The notes: a model not told the origin generated them from the sequence alone. A DNA stretch of 64,000 nucleotides from Selaginella tamariscina (GCA_003024785.1 PUQB01000329.1:186001-250000); one strand, 5' to 3'; shown: positions 1-11,722, counted from the stretch's first letter. Translations and numbers: made by a program.

Positions 1-2400
1 TATTCATGATATTTATAATAATTTATTAATTATTAAGATTTATATTATATTGCATATAAATGTTATTACATGAACTATGAATAAATCATAAAAAATTAAT
101 ATCCCATAAAATGAAAATAACTTACAAGTAAACTCATAAAAATCATTTCAATTTATTAATTTCGTGAATATAAATCTTATGTTAAACAAAACTTAAATAA
201 GATCTATTTTATTTAAAATTGAAAATACCATTAATGTTTAGCAAAGTATGTTTAATCATTAATCTTTAAGTATTCACTAAACTGTAATTAAATAACTCTA
301 AGATTCTCTATACATATAGTATTACACATACATAGGTATATATACACTAGTTTAAAATGGATGTGATAATTAAATTAAATTAGCAAAAAAAAGAAAAGTA
401 CAAGAAAATACTACATGCTAACTATATCTTGCTTCCACAATATTTTAAAATAAATAGAATATTTTTTATACCATAGAAGTCTTGGACATGAAGCTTCAGC
501 TCATAAATATTATGTTTCAAATCTTTATTAGTCTCTTCATATGTAGGAAAATTGTTGCATGCCCAACCACAAGCCAATTTAATATAAAGAACAAACCTAA
601 ATGAAATAATAAAAGAAAACCTAATTTTATGTATTTACAATTGCAGTCACAAATCGAACCTCAAGCTCTTGAGATCTGTAAAAGAGGGTGAAATATGTGA
701 AAAAATCATCAAGGACAATGATACCAACTCACACCACCACACTAAAAAACTCCCAAAAAAGTCCACAAGTCCGGCCTCCATAGAGCATTAAAAGGTGTTT
801 AACCCACACCACCACTAAAAACTTAAAACACCATTTAAGTTACCAAAAGCGTGATAAACCCACATGGACCAAGCCAATGGTGAATCATTTAGAACAAAAG
901 AATCACAACAACACTAGAAAGTGCCTAGAATTCATCATGTTAATCTAGCCAAGCCTAACAAAATAGTCACATATCCCAAAACCAAAATCCACTTGGTAAG
1001 TCATTAGAAGTTTGTCTCTCTAATATTTGAATGATGTTAACAAAACAAATCACAAAATGATGATTGCTCACTTGACACTTAATGCAATATGAGTCAATAT
1101 CATGATTCAATGTTTTAACAAATGTGGAAGTCACAACTATCACATCCCCCAATAAAGTACCTAATAATGATTTGTTAAAACCAAGGGATTAAGACAACTA
1201 GGGTAGGAAGATATAATAAGTGAGAAAGCCAAGTAAAAACAGCCACATAGTAGCAAGAAATGTCATTGTTGCACACAACAAAAGGCCATGAAGAACATAT
1301 AGCAAATGCCCAAACTGAGCAAATGCTATAACTATGCAAATCCCTAACACTTAAATGAAAGTACCAACTACAATGGTGTGTAACAACTTAGAGAACAACC
1401 AAAATCTCAAAAATTATAAGAAAAACACTTGAATAAACTTTAAAAACTTTAGAAAAAATCACACATGAATTTCACAATTTGTTATTAAAATTTGGTTTGG
1501 TCCATGCCCACTATCCAAAGATTACACCATATATGCAATTCCATAATTCAAGTTTGGATTGACGAGATGTTTTTTTCAAGAGCAACCTCTAAAAACCCTA
1601 AAAAAACTAGCATTTGAATCTTATAATTTGTTTAAATTTAAAGTTGAAACTTAGTCTGCTGCTATCTAAAGATTATAGTCATGATTGCAATATCTACAAT
1701 TGTGATGTTATAGTTTAATATAAAAACCACATGTATTAAATTACTTAATCACATTGTGTAACATTGTGTAGTATATACTAGGAGTATATTATATTTATAA
1801 TTAATAATAATGATTAAATATGTATTACCTTGAGATATGCGGATGTGTCTGGAGCATTATTATTAACCACAGACCCAACGTCTACAACAAAATAAGTTGC
1901 AAATGCTTTATCACTAAACATAATTGTTCATGGAACCATGTTTTTACGCTCTTTAGAGCTTGTTTCCTATATTGACCAGTAATTATTATTAATATAATAT
2001 TTTTAAATAATACATAACAGATAAATACTAAAACTTTATTAATAATACATATATATTATATACACCTTAGTTGTACACTATGTATATAATATTAATTATA
2101 AATTATATAATTTTATATTAAAATCCTAAGTTACTTATCAAAAATAAGGAGCTGATGTGGATTCTCTTGATTGAACGTGAATAGTGTATTTGGATTAATC
2201 TCTATTCCTGTTGCATCGAGAATATACTTAGTTAATCGTTTTTTATTGGCTAATTTTGTGACAAACCATTCTTCTTATAACTATTTATAAATATATCAAT
2301 GGAAAATATATATTATTAAATAAAACTATAGTAATGTATAATTTCATAAATATTTATATTAAATATATAGTATATATACAATATAATGCTATGTCTAACT
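1..2400. other. AT-rich DNA, no gene recognised
   Basis: Very AT-rich sequence with short runs of simple sequence. A less AT-rich stretch at about 640-1650 holds a 61-codon minus-strand frame (967-1152) containing the peptide CIKCQVSNHH. It matches no family I know and has no visible continuation, so I do not call it a gene. No tRNA-like or rRNA-like structure was noticed. Confidence 0.5.
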
Positions 2401-2403
2401 ATA

Positions 2404-2406
2404 CAT

Positions 2407-2440
<34 letters not shown>
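2404..2440. repeat. (TA)n microsatellite
   Basis: An uninterrupted run of alternating T and A about 35 bases long, just left of a segment that recurs at 7309. Confidence 0.9.
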
Positions 2441-2445
<5 letters not shown>

Positions 2446-2620
2446 CATATACATATTATAAATATTTAAAATGTATAAATATATAAAGAGTTCTATTTTT
2501 TAATTTTCTCACTGTGTAACTCTGCAACCCCATTCACCTATTATTAATAAAATTGTATAAATATAACAGTATTAATAAATAAGGAAAATCGAAAAATATG
2601 TAAATGTATGTATACATAGT
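2446..2620 (+). repeat. Dispersed duplicate of 7309-7465
   Basis: Shares long near-identical stretches with 7309-7465, including the 19-mer ATAAAGAGTTCTATTTTTT and the CTCACTGTGTAACTCT block. The two copies bracket the decayed gypsy element, in the same orientation. The right copy lacks a short piece around GCAACCCCATT. This fits a local duplication or recombination product and is not part of any LTR recognised here. Confidence 0.75.
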
Positions 2621-2661
2621 ATGTTATTGATAACACATATTAACTTAGTTTGAATATTACA

Positions 2662-3145
2662 TTTATACCCCTAAAATTTATCATATTTACATATATATTT
2701 TTAGAAGTTTTATATTTATATAATCTCTTGAAACTTTAATTTAAAACTTCATAAATTTCAAAATTAAAAATTAAAATTATTTTTAAAAAATTAATAAAAA
2801 TTTATAATTAATTTGTATTTTATTATATTTAAGTCCAAAATACAACCTATTAAACATATATATCACAATACAATATAATTATTTTAAATAATATTCCATT
2901 TTTTACTATGATAATTTTTGGACATTTAATGCTTAATAAACTTTCATTAATTCATTTGCAATATATTATGAATTAAAAATATATTTTTAATTAATATTAT
3001 TATTTTAAAAGTTAAAATATTATAATTGAAGTTTTTTCAAGAGTATATATATAAATTTATAATTTTAAAAAAGGTATATGTAAACATAAAACTTCTAAAG
3101 ATATATAATAAATTTCAGAAATATAAATGTAATTTTTTCCTTTAT
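2662..3145. mobile_element. MULE-like MITE, copy 1
   Basis: About 480 bp with long terminal inverted repeats. The left end reads ATTACATTTATACCCCTAAA and the right end is its complement (TATAAATGTAAT near 3120-3136). The interior matches 53802-54297 and 57188-57640 throughout, including the blocks GTCCAAAATACAACC and CCATTTTTTACTATGATAA. It has no coding capacity. The family is assigned from the copy at 53802, where an empty site gives a 9-bp target duplication. Confidence 0.75.
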
Positions 3146-3147
3146 GG

Positions 3148-3525
3148 CTCATTTGCTAGCGTGGGAATGCGTGGCTCCATACATCCAAATCTAGATGTTG
3201 ACGTGTCAACCTATTAAAACGTATAGTATGTTATTTTTATGTAGCTTATTTCTAAAATAAAGGCATGATATATATATATATATATATAAAAGAGGGTGTC
3301 ACGCTTGGAGCCACGCATGTCACACTTGTAAAAAGTGTCGATAAACTGTTAAACTATATCAAACTTTAAACTAAAATGCATTTCCTAAACCACAAAACAA
3401 TCTATTAGGAAACACACAACAATCACAACAACTTCAACTAGTTTCACTCATTTGCCAGCGTCCCATGCGTGGCTCCATACTTTCAAATCTATGATGTTGA
3501 CGTGTCAACCTGTTAAACGTATAAT
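3148..3525. repeat. Direct repeat pair with an inverted segment between
   Basis: Two direct copies of about 80 bp start at 3148 and 3446. They share GCGTGGCTCCATAC and GATGTTGACGTGTCAACCT. Between them, at 3307-3319, GGAGCCACGCATG is the inverse of the same core. The inner TTGACGTGTCAA is itself a palindrome. Origin unknown; it may be the remnant of a small foldback element. Confidence 0.6.
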
Positions 3526-3749
3526 ATATAGCTGATTCTAAAATAAATTAGCTATGTAATCAAGTTTATTTTCCTTTAAAAACATTGTAAGCACTCTTAT
3601 ACAAATCAAAGTAAGTTTAACACAATAACCTGAAATTACAAATTAAAATTATAAAAATTCCATATGTCTTATATATACAGTTCCTTATTACTATGTGAGA
3701 TCGTAATGAATTGCACACATGCCTGTGGTGTTAGGAGGTATCATCATAT

Positions 3750-4888
3750 ACTTTTGTTATGGGTGATGCCGAGTTAAGTCTATGACATCATCTTGGGTGT
3801 CAATTAGCTCTATGTGGTCAAGGCGAAATGTGATTTAGACGTGCATGCTATCTATCTAGGATGCCCTCCATTATGGCTACCAAACATGCACTGCATGCAT
3901 AGTGGCAACATTGCAAGACATCGTGGCACCTAAGGAAGAGCCTTCTTTAGAGCAACGAGCCAAAGACATCAAGGACATGTGGCTAGGTATCCAAACCTAT
4001 TCAAACCCATTGTAGGAGATGTGAATCTCATGTTAACTACTCGGCATCACATCCCGATTGGTACAACTTGCCCAATCAAGATGACATTCTCCAAAGGAGA
4101 AGGATATCCTGAATCTTTGTGTGAGGGAGATGCTGGAGTTGAAGGTGATACATAAGTCTCGAAGTCCGTAGGTGGTAGAACCACACCTAGTTCTGAAGTT
4201 GGATGGGACTACACGTTTCATTATCGACTGAATGATGTTTCTGTTCCAGATTCGTATCTACTGCCGAGGGTGGATGATTTAGTCGATGCATTGGGGAACA
4301 GTCGGTACTTCACTATCCTTGACATGGCTTCTGGCTATTGGTAGATCCCTATGGCTCCTGAAGATATAACAAAGACAATATTCGAACACCATCCAATTTG
4401 TACAATTTACTGTTATGCCATTTGGATTGGTTGGGGCCCTAACAACCTTTCAATGAATGATGGACAAACTATTAGAGAGCTTTGAAGAATTTTCACATGT
4501 GTATATTGATGACCTTTTGATTCACTTTGTTACGTGGAGGAGCACCTTTAGTAGTTAGAACAAGTCTTGTAGCGATTGGTACAATACGAGCTGAAGTTAA
4601 AAGAGCAGAAGTGCAAGTTTGGATGTACGTCCCTAAAGTACCTAGGATTCATCATATGGCGGAGGGTGTGAAGACGGATCCTGAGAAGACCCTGGCTGTA
4701 TGAGAATTTCCTACTCTTGAGTAAGTGGTGAGTTGCAGCGTTTCTTGGGGAAGGCAGTGACATACCTCATGAGGTTTGTTTCGCAGTTGTCATATATGAC
4801 AGCCCCATTGCGAGGACTCTTAAAACAAGGAGCTCGTTTCTTATGGTAAAAGAAGTGTTAGAAGGCGTTTGAGGATGTTAAGGCGCTC
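3750..4888 (+). pseudogene. Decayed Ty3/gypsy polymerase (reverse transcriptase part)
   Basis: Reading + strand frames across 4150-4880 with several shifts gives the core order of a Ty3/gypsy reverse transcriptase. There is a YLLPRVDDLVDALG block, then YFTILDMASGYW, then TVMPFGL, and the catalytic YIDDLLI at about 4502-4522. After it come an FLGKAVTYLMRFVSQ-like segment and the start of RNase H. In-frame stops (for example directly after SGYW) and shifts show it is dead. Sequence from 3750 to 4150 is plausibly upstream pol, but I cannot read it. The pol stops abruptly at 4888, where family A repeat DNA begins. Integrase resumes at about 6560, so roughly 400 codons of RNase H and integrase are missing. 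Confidence 0.8.
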
Positions 4889-6550
4889 TGTCAGAGTTTT
4901 AACTCAAAGGGCCAACATGTGGCAACACGTGGCTACTAAGTGGCCATCCGGCGTCATCACCCTAGGTGAGTAACGTTAAGTCTTCTAAGATGATCCCAAG
5001 AGTCTGACTCAAATGCCTAATTAGGCGGAAGGCTCAAAGTCTTACTGTAATTCCTTTAGACTAACTATCCTTCAAACCCTAGAGGATAACCCAAGTAGAC
5101 TTTAGGATCCTTTCCTAGTAGACCTAAAGAGGCTCATGCCCTAATCTCATCAAGGAGATGTGCATTACACATACCCTGTGACAAAGCTAAGGCATTGCCA
5201 AAATCACCCTCATCCGAGTGTACAACCCCTTTAGGGCGACAAAGGATATCCTAAACCACAACTAACCCTTGAGGATTTGAGTGGCCAAGTTATACCCTAG
5301 ACTTAGGGCTAGTACTTAATGAGGACACGAGTGCGCCATAGGCAAACATGAGTGTTCTGCTAAGTAAACTCCCTAAAGTTAGGTTTGGATAACCCTAAGT
5401 ACATGACTTTGCGAGTGCCTCATGAAAGGGCTTCTGCTAATGGGCTTAGGTTGTTCAACCCTTATACTTAAAATTATTATTAATGCCATAATGAATTGGT
5501 TGCAAGTGATTTGTTCCATAATAAATTTGTTAAATTTATGCTCAAGGCTTAATACCCTAGTGCGAACATAAGCATGCCTATTTGTTAGAGTATCCAACCT
5601 CTTGGCAACAAACCATGACACAAACCCAAAGGCGTGCCTTAGGCATTGTATTGTGTGCCATCTAAACTAATGTCACATGAAGATGTGACACTGTTTCCCA
5701 GATATGGGCTATCATACCATAACCCCTTGGATTTAAGAGCTGCACCAGGTGTCACGAATGTGGCTCTCAATGCCAACTCTAGAACCCCTTTGTTATCCTC
5801 AGGAACTCGATAAGGAAACCCTATCAACTAACAACTCACGACCACAGTTTAGACAAGGACACGAACATGCCCTGCTTAGCTGTGAGTGTTGCTCTTAACT
5901 TGATGTAGAGGAGGAGGTTGGAGACAAGCCTCAACCTCTGACCCTTGGAACGTGCATTCCGACGAGACCTCCTAGGTATGGATTCGCCAACGTCAAGGGT
6001 AAGCTACTTCGAAGGTGGGATGTACCCATGTTATCTGGAAGTTAGGGCGGCACAATAGAGGGTTGTACCTTAATGACACAAACTAAAGCTTGCACCAGCA
6101 TAAGAGCAATGAATTTAGTCATGAACCTACATATACTACTTAATATGTGATAGAGCCCCCCTACTTTCCTATTTTACATAAGTGGGCTGACACGGAATTT
6201 CATTCCCAGAGGGAATATACTTAGTGAGTTAATCAATGACTAATTGACCCCTAAACCCTAACCTGAGGGTTTAGGGCGTGGGGTTAGGGCAACTGTAGGG
6301 GTGTTTCTACACATATTTGACATGCCGAACTCACCGGAACCACCCACAAACCTAATCAGGACATGGAAAACTAAGGTAAGAGTTTTCTAAATGGAAGTGC
6401 TAACTTCACCTAGAGTTTTTTGCAAATACCTAATGACACACCTAGTCGGACCATCATTAGATATCCAACCAAGTGTACTAAGCGGGCCTGTTTCTTCTAC
6501 ACCTAGGGCTTATCAACATAGTTCAGTAGTCAACGTCCAAAGTAAAAAGA
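4889..6550 (+). repeat. Dispersed repeat family A, copy 1
   Basis: Begins TGTCAGAGTTTTAACTCAAA and runs to about AAAGAAGTCATA. It shares blocks along its whole length with 19056-19973 plus 26652-27337 (copy 2) and 42222-43570 (copy 3). Examples are GACTTTAGGATC, GTACAACCCCTTTA and GTTGTACCTTA. There is no long reading frame. The TG start and the 1.65-kb length suggest a solo LTR, but I see no matching CA end and no target duplication, so an LTR origin is only a guess. It sits inside the decayed pol. Its sequence CCCTAAACCCTAACC near 6247 is telomere-like but too short to be a telomere relic. Confidence 0.75.
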
Positions 6551-6559
6551 AGTCATAGT

Positions 6560-7095
6560 AAGGCTTCCATATCTCTAGTTTGCTTATGTTTCAACCCCGC
6601 AAGTCAATGGGGATTTCCCCATTTAAAGATTGTATGGTCATGAACCCGTGTTGCCGCCAGCAGTTGGCATCACTCCTCAAGAGGCAACGATATATGGATG
6701 GGCGTATGTGGTTAGAGCATTTAAACCAAGTCCTTTCTCTGTTATATGCTCGAGGTGGAGAACAATTAGCCTGGGCACAAGACTATTAACATCGGACTTA
6801 TAATCAACAACATCAAATGCCACCTCAATATTAAGTAAAAGATTTGGTTTTCATTAAGTTTTTGAGGTTAGGGAATCAAACACATGTAGAAGGTTTCAGC
6901 GTGATGGGTTGGGCTATGGAGTGTTGAAGAATAGTTGGGGATGCAAGTGTATCACTTGAAGCATCATGATGGCATTCGGCATGTCACTCATTGTGTCAGC
7001 TACTACCATTCCACCATCGAACACTCATCTAGGGAGGAGGACAACCTTGATAGAGATGTTGTGTCTTGAGAGGGGGATGATGTAAAATTCTATGG
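6560..7095 (+). pseudogene. Decayed Ty3/gypsy integrase C-terminal part
   Basis: Across shifting frames the + strand reads SPFKIVYGHEP-like, then LPPAVGITPQEATIYGW, AWAQDY and DLVFIKFLRLGNQTHVE. That is the usual order at the end of a gypsy integrase core and its C-terminal domain. It closes with a Glu/Gly/Asp-rich tail at about 7055-7085, followed by the purine run GAGAGGGGGATGATG, a plausible polypurine tract. It is probably the 3' part of the same element as the RT at 4.2-4.9 kb, in the same orientation. Multiple shifts and stops make it non-functional. No LTR partner for the sequence after 7085 was found. Confidence 0.65.
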
Positions 7096-7308
7096 TATAT
7101 ATGTAATATATACACCACATAGACTCGGCCGCATAGGCACCATGTGGCACTAGGATCCAGGCACACTAATTTTTTGGGCAATAATTAATCTGGGTGCCAG
7201 GATTTACCTAGAGCCAGGTGCGCTAACACTGGCACTGACACTTAGTATAATGCATTATATGAGTCAAACTTAATTAAATCATATTTAATATTCACACCTC
7301 TCTCAATA

Positions 7309-7465
7309 TCATATACATATTATAAATATTTAAAATCTATAAATATATAAAGAGTTCTATTTTTTAATTTTCTCACTGTGTAACTCTTCACCTATTATTA
7401 ATAAAATTGTATATATAACAGTATTAATAAGGAAAATTGATAAATATGTAAATGTGTATGTATCA
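7309..7465 (+). repeat. Second copy of 2446-2620
   Basis: See 2446-2620. Same orientation, with small deletions relative to the left copy. It lies right of the decayed gypsy element. Confidence 0.75.
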
Positions 7466-7616
7466 CGGATTATCTTAGTTTAATATATTACACACACAGA
7501 CAAAATTCTTCAACATATATATAGTTCCTTATTACTATGTGTATGTTTTCAAAGCAAAGGCACAAGAGAAATATTTATATATATACATATCATTATATAT
7601 AAATATATGAAAATAT

Positions 7617-7945
7617 ATATACCCCTGAAATATGTCCTATTTACATGATATTTTTAAAACGGCCACTTGAAACCTGCACTATTTACTGCTGTAATCTTAA
7701 AACTACCTCCAATCTCAATTTAAACTTTATGATATATAATTAAATATAGTTTTTAATTTATAGTTATAAATTATCATAAATACTATAAATAATAAACACT
7801 AATAAGTGTTATATAAATATATATTTATGTTTTGATAAATTAAATATAAATATTTATTGATTTTTATAAATTTATTCTAATAAAGTTTTAAAATTGAAGT
7901 TTCCAAGGATGTATATGTAAATGGGCGACATTTCAGGGTTTAAGG
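7617..7945. mobile_element. Diverged MULE-like MITE
   Basis: The left end ATACCCCTGAAAT and the right end near ACATTTCAGGGTTT (7929-7942) are inverted relative to each other and match the termini of the 53802-54297 MITE. The interior has diverged and is shorter. No target duplication was identified. Confidence 0.5.
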
Positions 7946-8316
7946 TGAAGTTCATTGTTTGATCTACGTGTGAAATTCAACTGGCACCTGAACTGGAATA
8001 ACACCAATGTAATATTATATAATGCAGGTTAGTATGTGTACAATCTGAATTATATTGTTACACGTGTTATATGTATGTGTGTGTCTGTCTTTGTGTGTAT
8101 GTATGTACTTAATGAGAAGCATAGTCAAACAATGGCACGTTGAACTATGAATGAGATCAATGCAAGTATAAACACACACACGCACACACACATATTATGC
8201 ACCTGCAAGTGCGTAATCACATGCACACAAACATACAATTACAAGTCCCTTAATAACCACAAGTTAGGCTATAAACTATTGAATTAAAATAAAATATGTT
8301 AATGTCTTGATTTATT

Positions 8317-8600
8317 TTATTTTTGCAAAAGATACTTCGTTTGAATATCCCTGGCATATTCTTGAATAGTCCTTCCTGCATTTCCCTACAAAAACAAATA
8401 TATATATTTTAATAAATATCTAGCGCGCGCGCGAGCACACACTCACACACATAACATACCTGTAAGCGGCATTTGGATATCTACCGCAAAGCACGTTGTA
8501 AAAACTGGGTTGCTCAGAAAGTTTAGATTTAACGGCGTGTTTCTTAAACGCAGTTATAGTTGCATTATCCTGATCGAGCAAAGTTTAATCTACGTGAAAC
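8317..8600 (-). CDS. 3' end of an unrecognised two-exon gene
   Basis: The minus strand shows an exon of about 8460-8600 that reads well (AFKKHAVKSKLSEQPS, FYNVLCGRYPNAAYR). It ends CTTACAG|GTATG, a good 5' splice site. After a 75-bp AT-rich intron a clear acceptor, TTTTTGTAG, opens a last exon from 8385. With the phase carried by the first exon the last exon reads MQEGLFKNMPGIFK; the alternative frame ends at a TAA at 8317-8319. I recognise no family. A diverged copy of the last exon with the same acceptor lies at about 63880-63955 (-), and pieces with the same acceptor occur near 52905, 56840 and 61480. That shows this segment is repeated in the locus. The upstream start of the gene was not found. 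Confidence 0.4.
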
Positions 8601-8822
8601 ATTCACAGCCTCTGTTAAAAGATATATACTTCTAGCTCCATTATGTATAATACAGGTTACACATCATTAAAGTATATAATGTACCCATTAATATTAATTT
8701 ACACACACACATCCATGTATATGTCTATATACCTTGCAAGTGAAAACCGCCACGAATTGACCCGAATATCCGAAATTACTGGAATACTTAAGGAGACCTA
8801 AGATAATTTAACCTAATTAATT

Positions 8823-9235
8823 ATGGATAAAGGAGAAGGAGAAATGAGAGAGAGAGAGAAAGAAAGGCACAAGAGAGAGGAGAGAGAAATGAGAGAGAGA
8901 GAGAAAAAAAGGCACAAGAGAGAGGAAGGAGAAATGAGAGAGAGAGAGAGAAAGGCACAAGAGAGAGGAAAGAGAAATGAGAGAGAGAGAGAGAAAGGCA
9001 CAAGAGAGAGGAAGGAGATATGAGAGAGAGAGAGAGAGAAGGCACAAGAGAGAGGAAGGAGATATGAGAGAGAGAGAGAGAGAAAGGCACAAGAGAGAGG
9101 AAGGAGAAATGAGAGAGAGAGAGAGAAAGGCACAAGAGAGAGGAAGGAGAAATGAGAGAGAGAGAGAGAGAGGCACAAGAGAGAGGAAGGAGAAATGAGA
9201 GAGAGAGAGAGAAAGGCATAAGAGAGAAGAAAGAG
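8823..9235. repeat. GA-rich minisatellite, possibly coding
   Basis: About eight tandem units of 50-60 bp, each an (AG)n tract followed by a GGCACAAGAGAGAGGAAGG-type spacer. Plus-strand frames encode alternating Arg/Glu peptides (MREREKERHKREE); the complement encodes Leu/Ser repeats. It runs directly into the first recognisable part of deaminase-like copy 1, whose relatives also begin with a charged, repetitive N-terminal half. It may therefore be that protein's N-terminal region. As a plain minisatellite it would also give such frames, so coding status is uncertain. Confidence 0.7.
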
Positions 9236-9244
9236 ACCATGAGA

Positions 9245-10371
9245 ATTGCAAGAGGAAGGCTCAAGATCGACAATCTTGTGAACAACACGAAGAACAACAT
9301 ATACAAGTGAAAGATTTGGCGAATGATTTTATAGATTCAGCGCTATCGTTAGTTGTCTCAAGCATGCGCGACAGAGTGCCTTTCTGGCACAAAGGAGCGA
9401 GGAAACACCTTCGATGTTGAATGCTTACGATGGGTTATCGTCCATCTTACGTTCTCGTCCCCATGATGTGTATGCTGCCGTGGGATGGAACTCATCGGAC
9501 GGTGGTGGTGTTCTCAAATTTCTCTCCAATTCAGAATGGAGAACAACAGATTGCAAATATGTATATGATTTGCTCAAATTGGCGGGCTCTGGCGATGAAA
9601 GGTCTATCAGACAGATGGTAGTTACACGTTGCCGAAAGGAAATTATAAAAAAGACTTGGACGGCAACAGTTGAGGATCATTGACGTTTCAAGGGATAGCG
9701 TTCTATGTAAAGAACTCGTACGAATTGCAAATCAACATTGTTTATCCAAATGGGAAAGGAAGATCGCTGGTTTTGAATATGGAGTTCAAGCCATATCTAA
9801 AATCGCATGGTGGAAGGAGGCTACTGTGACTTTCCTTCCCAACGGTAATCCCTCCACTTTAAAAAGTACTAATTCTAGATATGGATGGGAAAGAAAGTTA
9901 AAAAAGTTAATGGGGGATTACAGACTTTATCAACTGGAAGTTGGACTCCGGGCATTAGAGACCACTGATTACAACCGAGTCCACCAGATGATAAAGAAGG
10001 CATTTCCACAGAGAAGAAGATAAGGAAAATGAAAAGATACGTAAACATTCAGAAATGTATATGGTGGAATGGTTGGTTGAAAGGGAATGGAAAGATGAGG
10101 TGCTTATGTCCAAACTTTGCTGCCATTTATGTTGACCGTTATAGAAGTTTTGAATAAGAAATACGGATTCAAGATAATGGTAAAAGGCACACATGGGAAG
10201 CACTATCACTTGTGGATGCTACCACATTTTCCGGAGCCGTATATGACATCGGTTTTAAGAGCTCTTGCTAATGATTTTGATGGCGTGATTGTTGAAGTGG
10301 TTAAAAACCAGTACATCTCCGTAGATGCGAGTCCGGACTCGATCGGAGCATCACCGATCCGCATGTAAATC
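9245..10371 (+). CDS. Deaminase-like family, copy 1 (frame-shifted)
   Basis: Three successive + strand frames (to 9683, 9670-10023, 10117-10368) align in order with copy 2 at 38.5-40.3 kb. Shared points are LLKLAGSGDE against LLGLAGSGNS, FEYGVQAIS against YERGVQTVA, VIEVLNKKYGFKI against VIRILNEHHGYNI, and a WxxP block followed by hydrophobic helix. The zinc-site signature of the deaminase fold is present. H-S-E is at 10046-10054 (KHSEMYMVEW) and C-C-H-L-C at about 10108-10122, followed by GTHGKHYHLW as in OTT_1508-type deaminases. Shifts occur near 9390, 9680, 10020 and 10125. All look like single-base indels in otherwise conserved text, so they may be consensus errors. A GA minisatellite precedes it. 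Substrate (RNA, DNA or nucleotide) cannot be told. Family assignment is mine, by motif only. Confidence 0.6.
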
Positions 10372-10487
10372 CTATTTACGATCTACTTGCCAAAAAAAAT
10401 GCACATAGATCTTTCTATACAGTAGTACTCTGTGCATTCTTACGTGTATCAGTGTATTAAACTCATTAAAATTAATAGATATCATGC

Positions 10488-10857
10488 TTACGTTCTGTCT
10501 GTCTGTCTCTCTCTGCTTGCGAGAGCACTGTATGGGTGAGGCAGAACCAAACAGTAAACCACAGCAACGATCACCCGCCATATCCAGTGAGACTTCCCAT
10601 AATTCCCGGTTGTCACTTCCTATTACAACTGCGGGATTCATCCCAGTCCCAGGGTACCCCAGATATGAACACGAGGACTCCACAGCTGCAGCTATCGTAG
10701 TTGGTGCAAGTATTGGTCCAACACCTCTTCATTTTGTGTTACAAATACATCTGCGTGTGTATGGGGTGTATATATAGGTGTGTGTACCAGGGAGGCATTC
10801 CTCTGTGTGTGTGTGAGAGAGATGTTGATATTGACCATGTGTGTTCAGATATTCAAG

Positions 10858-10919
<62 letters not shown>

Positions 10920-11722
10920 GTGCACGGTATGGGTCGAGAGCGAGGGAGACAATTAGCATGAGGAAGAAGGTAAAGGTCTCTCCTACAAATGCCGAGGAGT
11001 TTGTTACTCCAGATGAGCTTGAGTTCGGCCTCCCAGTGGAAACTTGTTCATGTGGGAGAAACACCTTCATGACTAGGGCACCAACTGCGTGTAAAAATAT
11101 ATGCATATGTGCATGTGAATGTCCTTTGTGTGTGTCTGAGAGAAAAGAACAAGAACTATAGGCACGTGTTTGTGTGTATGTGTGTTATAGTTATGTACAT
11201 TGAAGAGAGAGAAAGAGGCAGAGGGAGAGAGACGTACCCACGCACTGTGAAATGGTGTACATGAGTACATGAGACGGAAAACGTAACCCAAGATCATGGC
11301 AATGAAAGAGGTGCAGGGATTCAAAATACAAACGCCCCTGTTCCACAAACTCTGCAAAACACGACCTCCACACCTGCAATACAGTTTGTATGCATGTGCA
11401 TGTGGCGTGTGTACAAGCTTGTAATGCACTCTATTTAACTGGACTCGATCTAAATAAATTACTTAAATATTAAAACATGTCAAACAATTAAGATCTAAGT
11501 TTACCTCTGTTCTTGTCCATTCATGGTGTTCATAAAGATAACCTTCAGAATAAAATAAAACGAGATTGATACAATTGAACATCAACATTATAAAAGTTAA
11601 TGTTATTACATGTTAATATTATTGTTAACATGTACGTTACCAGTGCCATTTGTATAACGTCAAAAGGCCCTTTAGGAAGCTCCTTTTCGACATGAAGAGA
11701 ATACGCTGGTGTGGCATTCTTC
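10488..11722 (-). CDS. Aquaporin-like (major intrinsic protein) gene, five exon-like blocks
   Basis: Minus-strand blocks have matching splice sites. Block 11722-11641 ends CTG|GTAACG, block 11542-11505 ends CAGAG|GTAAAC, block 11373-11288 follows TTGCAG and ends TTGG|GTTACG, block 11084-10918 follows ACGCAG and ends ACAG|GTGTG, and the last runs from about 10735 to a stop at 10488. Phases agree across the first four. Block three holds VCILNPCTSFIAMIL (first NPA box as NPC, 11313-11321). Block four ends in a helix TFFLMLIVSLALDPYRAQ, typical before loop D. Block five has ILAPTTIAAAV then GYPGTGMNPA (second NPA, 10630-10638) and, after one shift, HWIWRVIVAVVYCLVL (helix 6). Helix 1 and helix 3 are not clearly seen, and Arg after the second NPA is absent. 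The role would be water or solute transport across a membrane. XIP and SIP-like subgroups are possible; I cannot choose. Confidence 0.6.
10861..10918. repeat. (CT)n(CA)n compound microsatellite
   Basis: About 27 bases of CT followed by about 30 of CA. It lies in the aquaporin-like gene, directly beyond the 5' splice site of its fourth block. Confidence 0.9.

Noticed and set aside
6247..6290. CCCTAAACCCTAACC as an interstitial telomere
   Set aside because: Only two to three units, and present in degenerate form in the other family A copies, so it belongs to that repeat.
4889..6550. Family A as a confirmed solo LTR
   Set aside because: It starts with TG, but no CA end, no target duplication and no linked internal region were found, so I keep it as a repeat of unknown class.
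8821..9306. Minus-strand frames of up to 161 codons, Leu/Ser-rich and membrane-like
   Set aside because: They are the complement of the GA minisatellite, open in all three frames because CT repeats cannot form stops. No conserved motif.
10841..11161. Plus-strand frame with His/Thr repeats
   Set aside because: The repeat part is the (CA)n tract. The rest is antisense to aquaporin-like block four.
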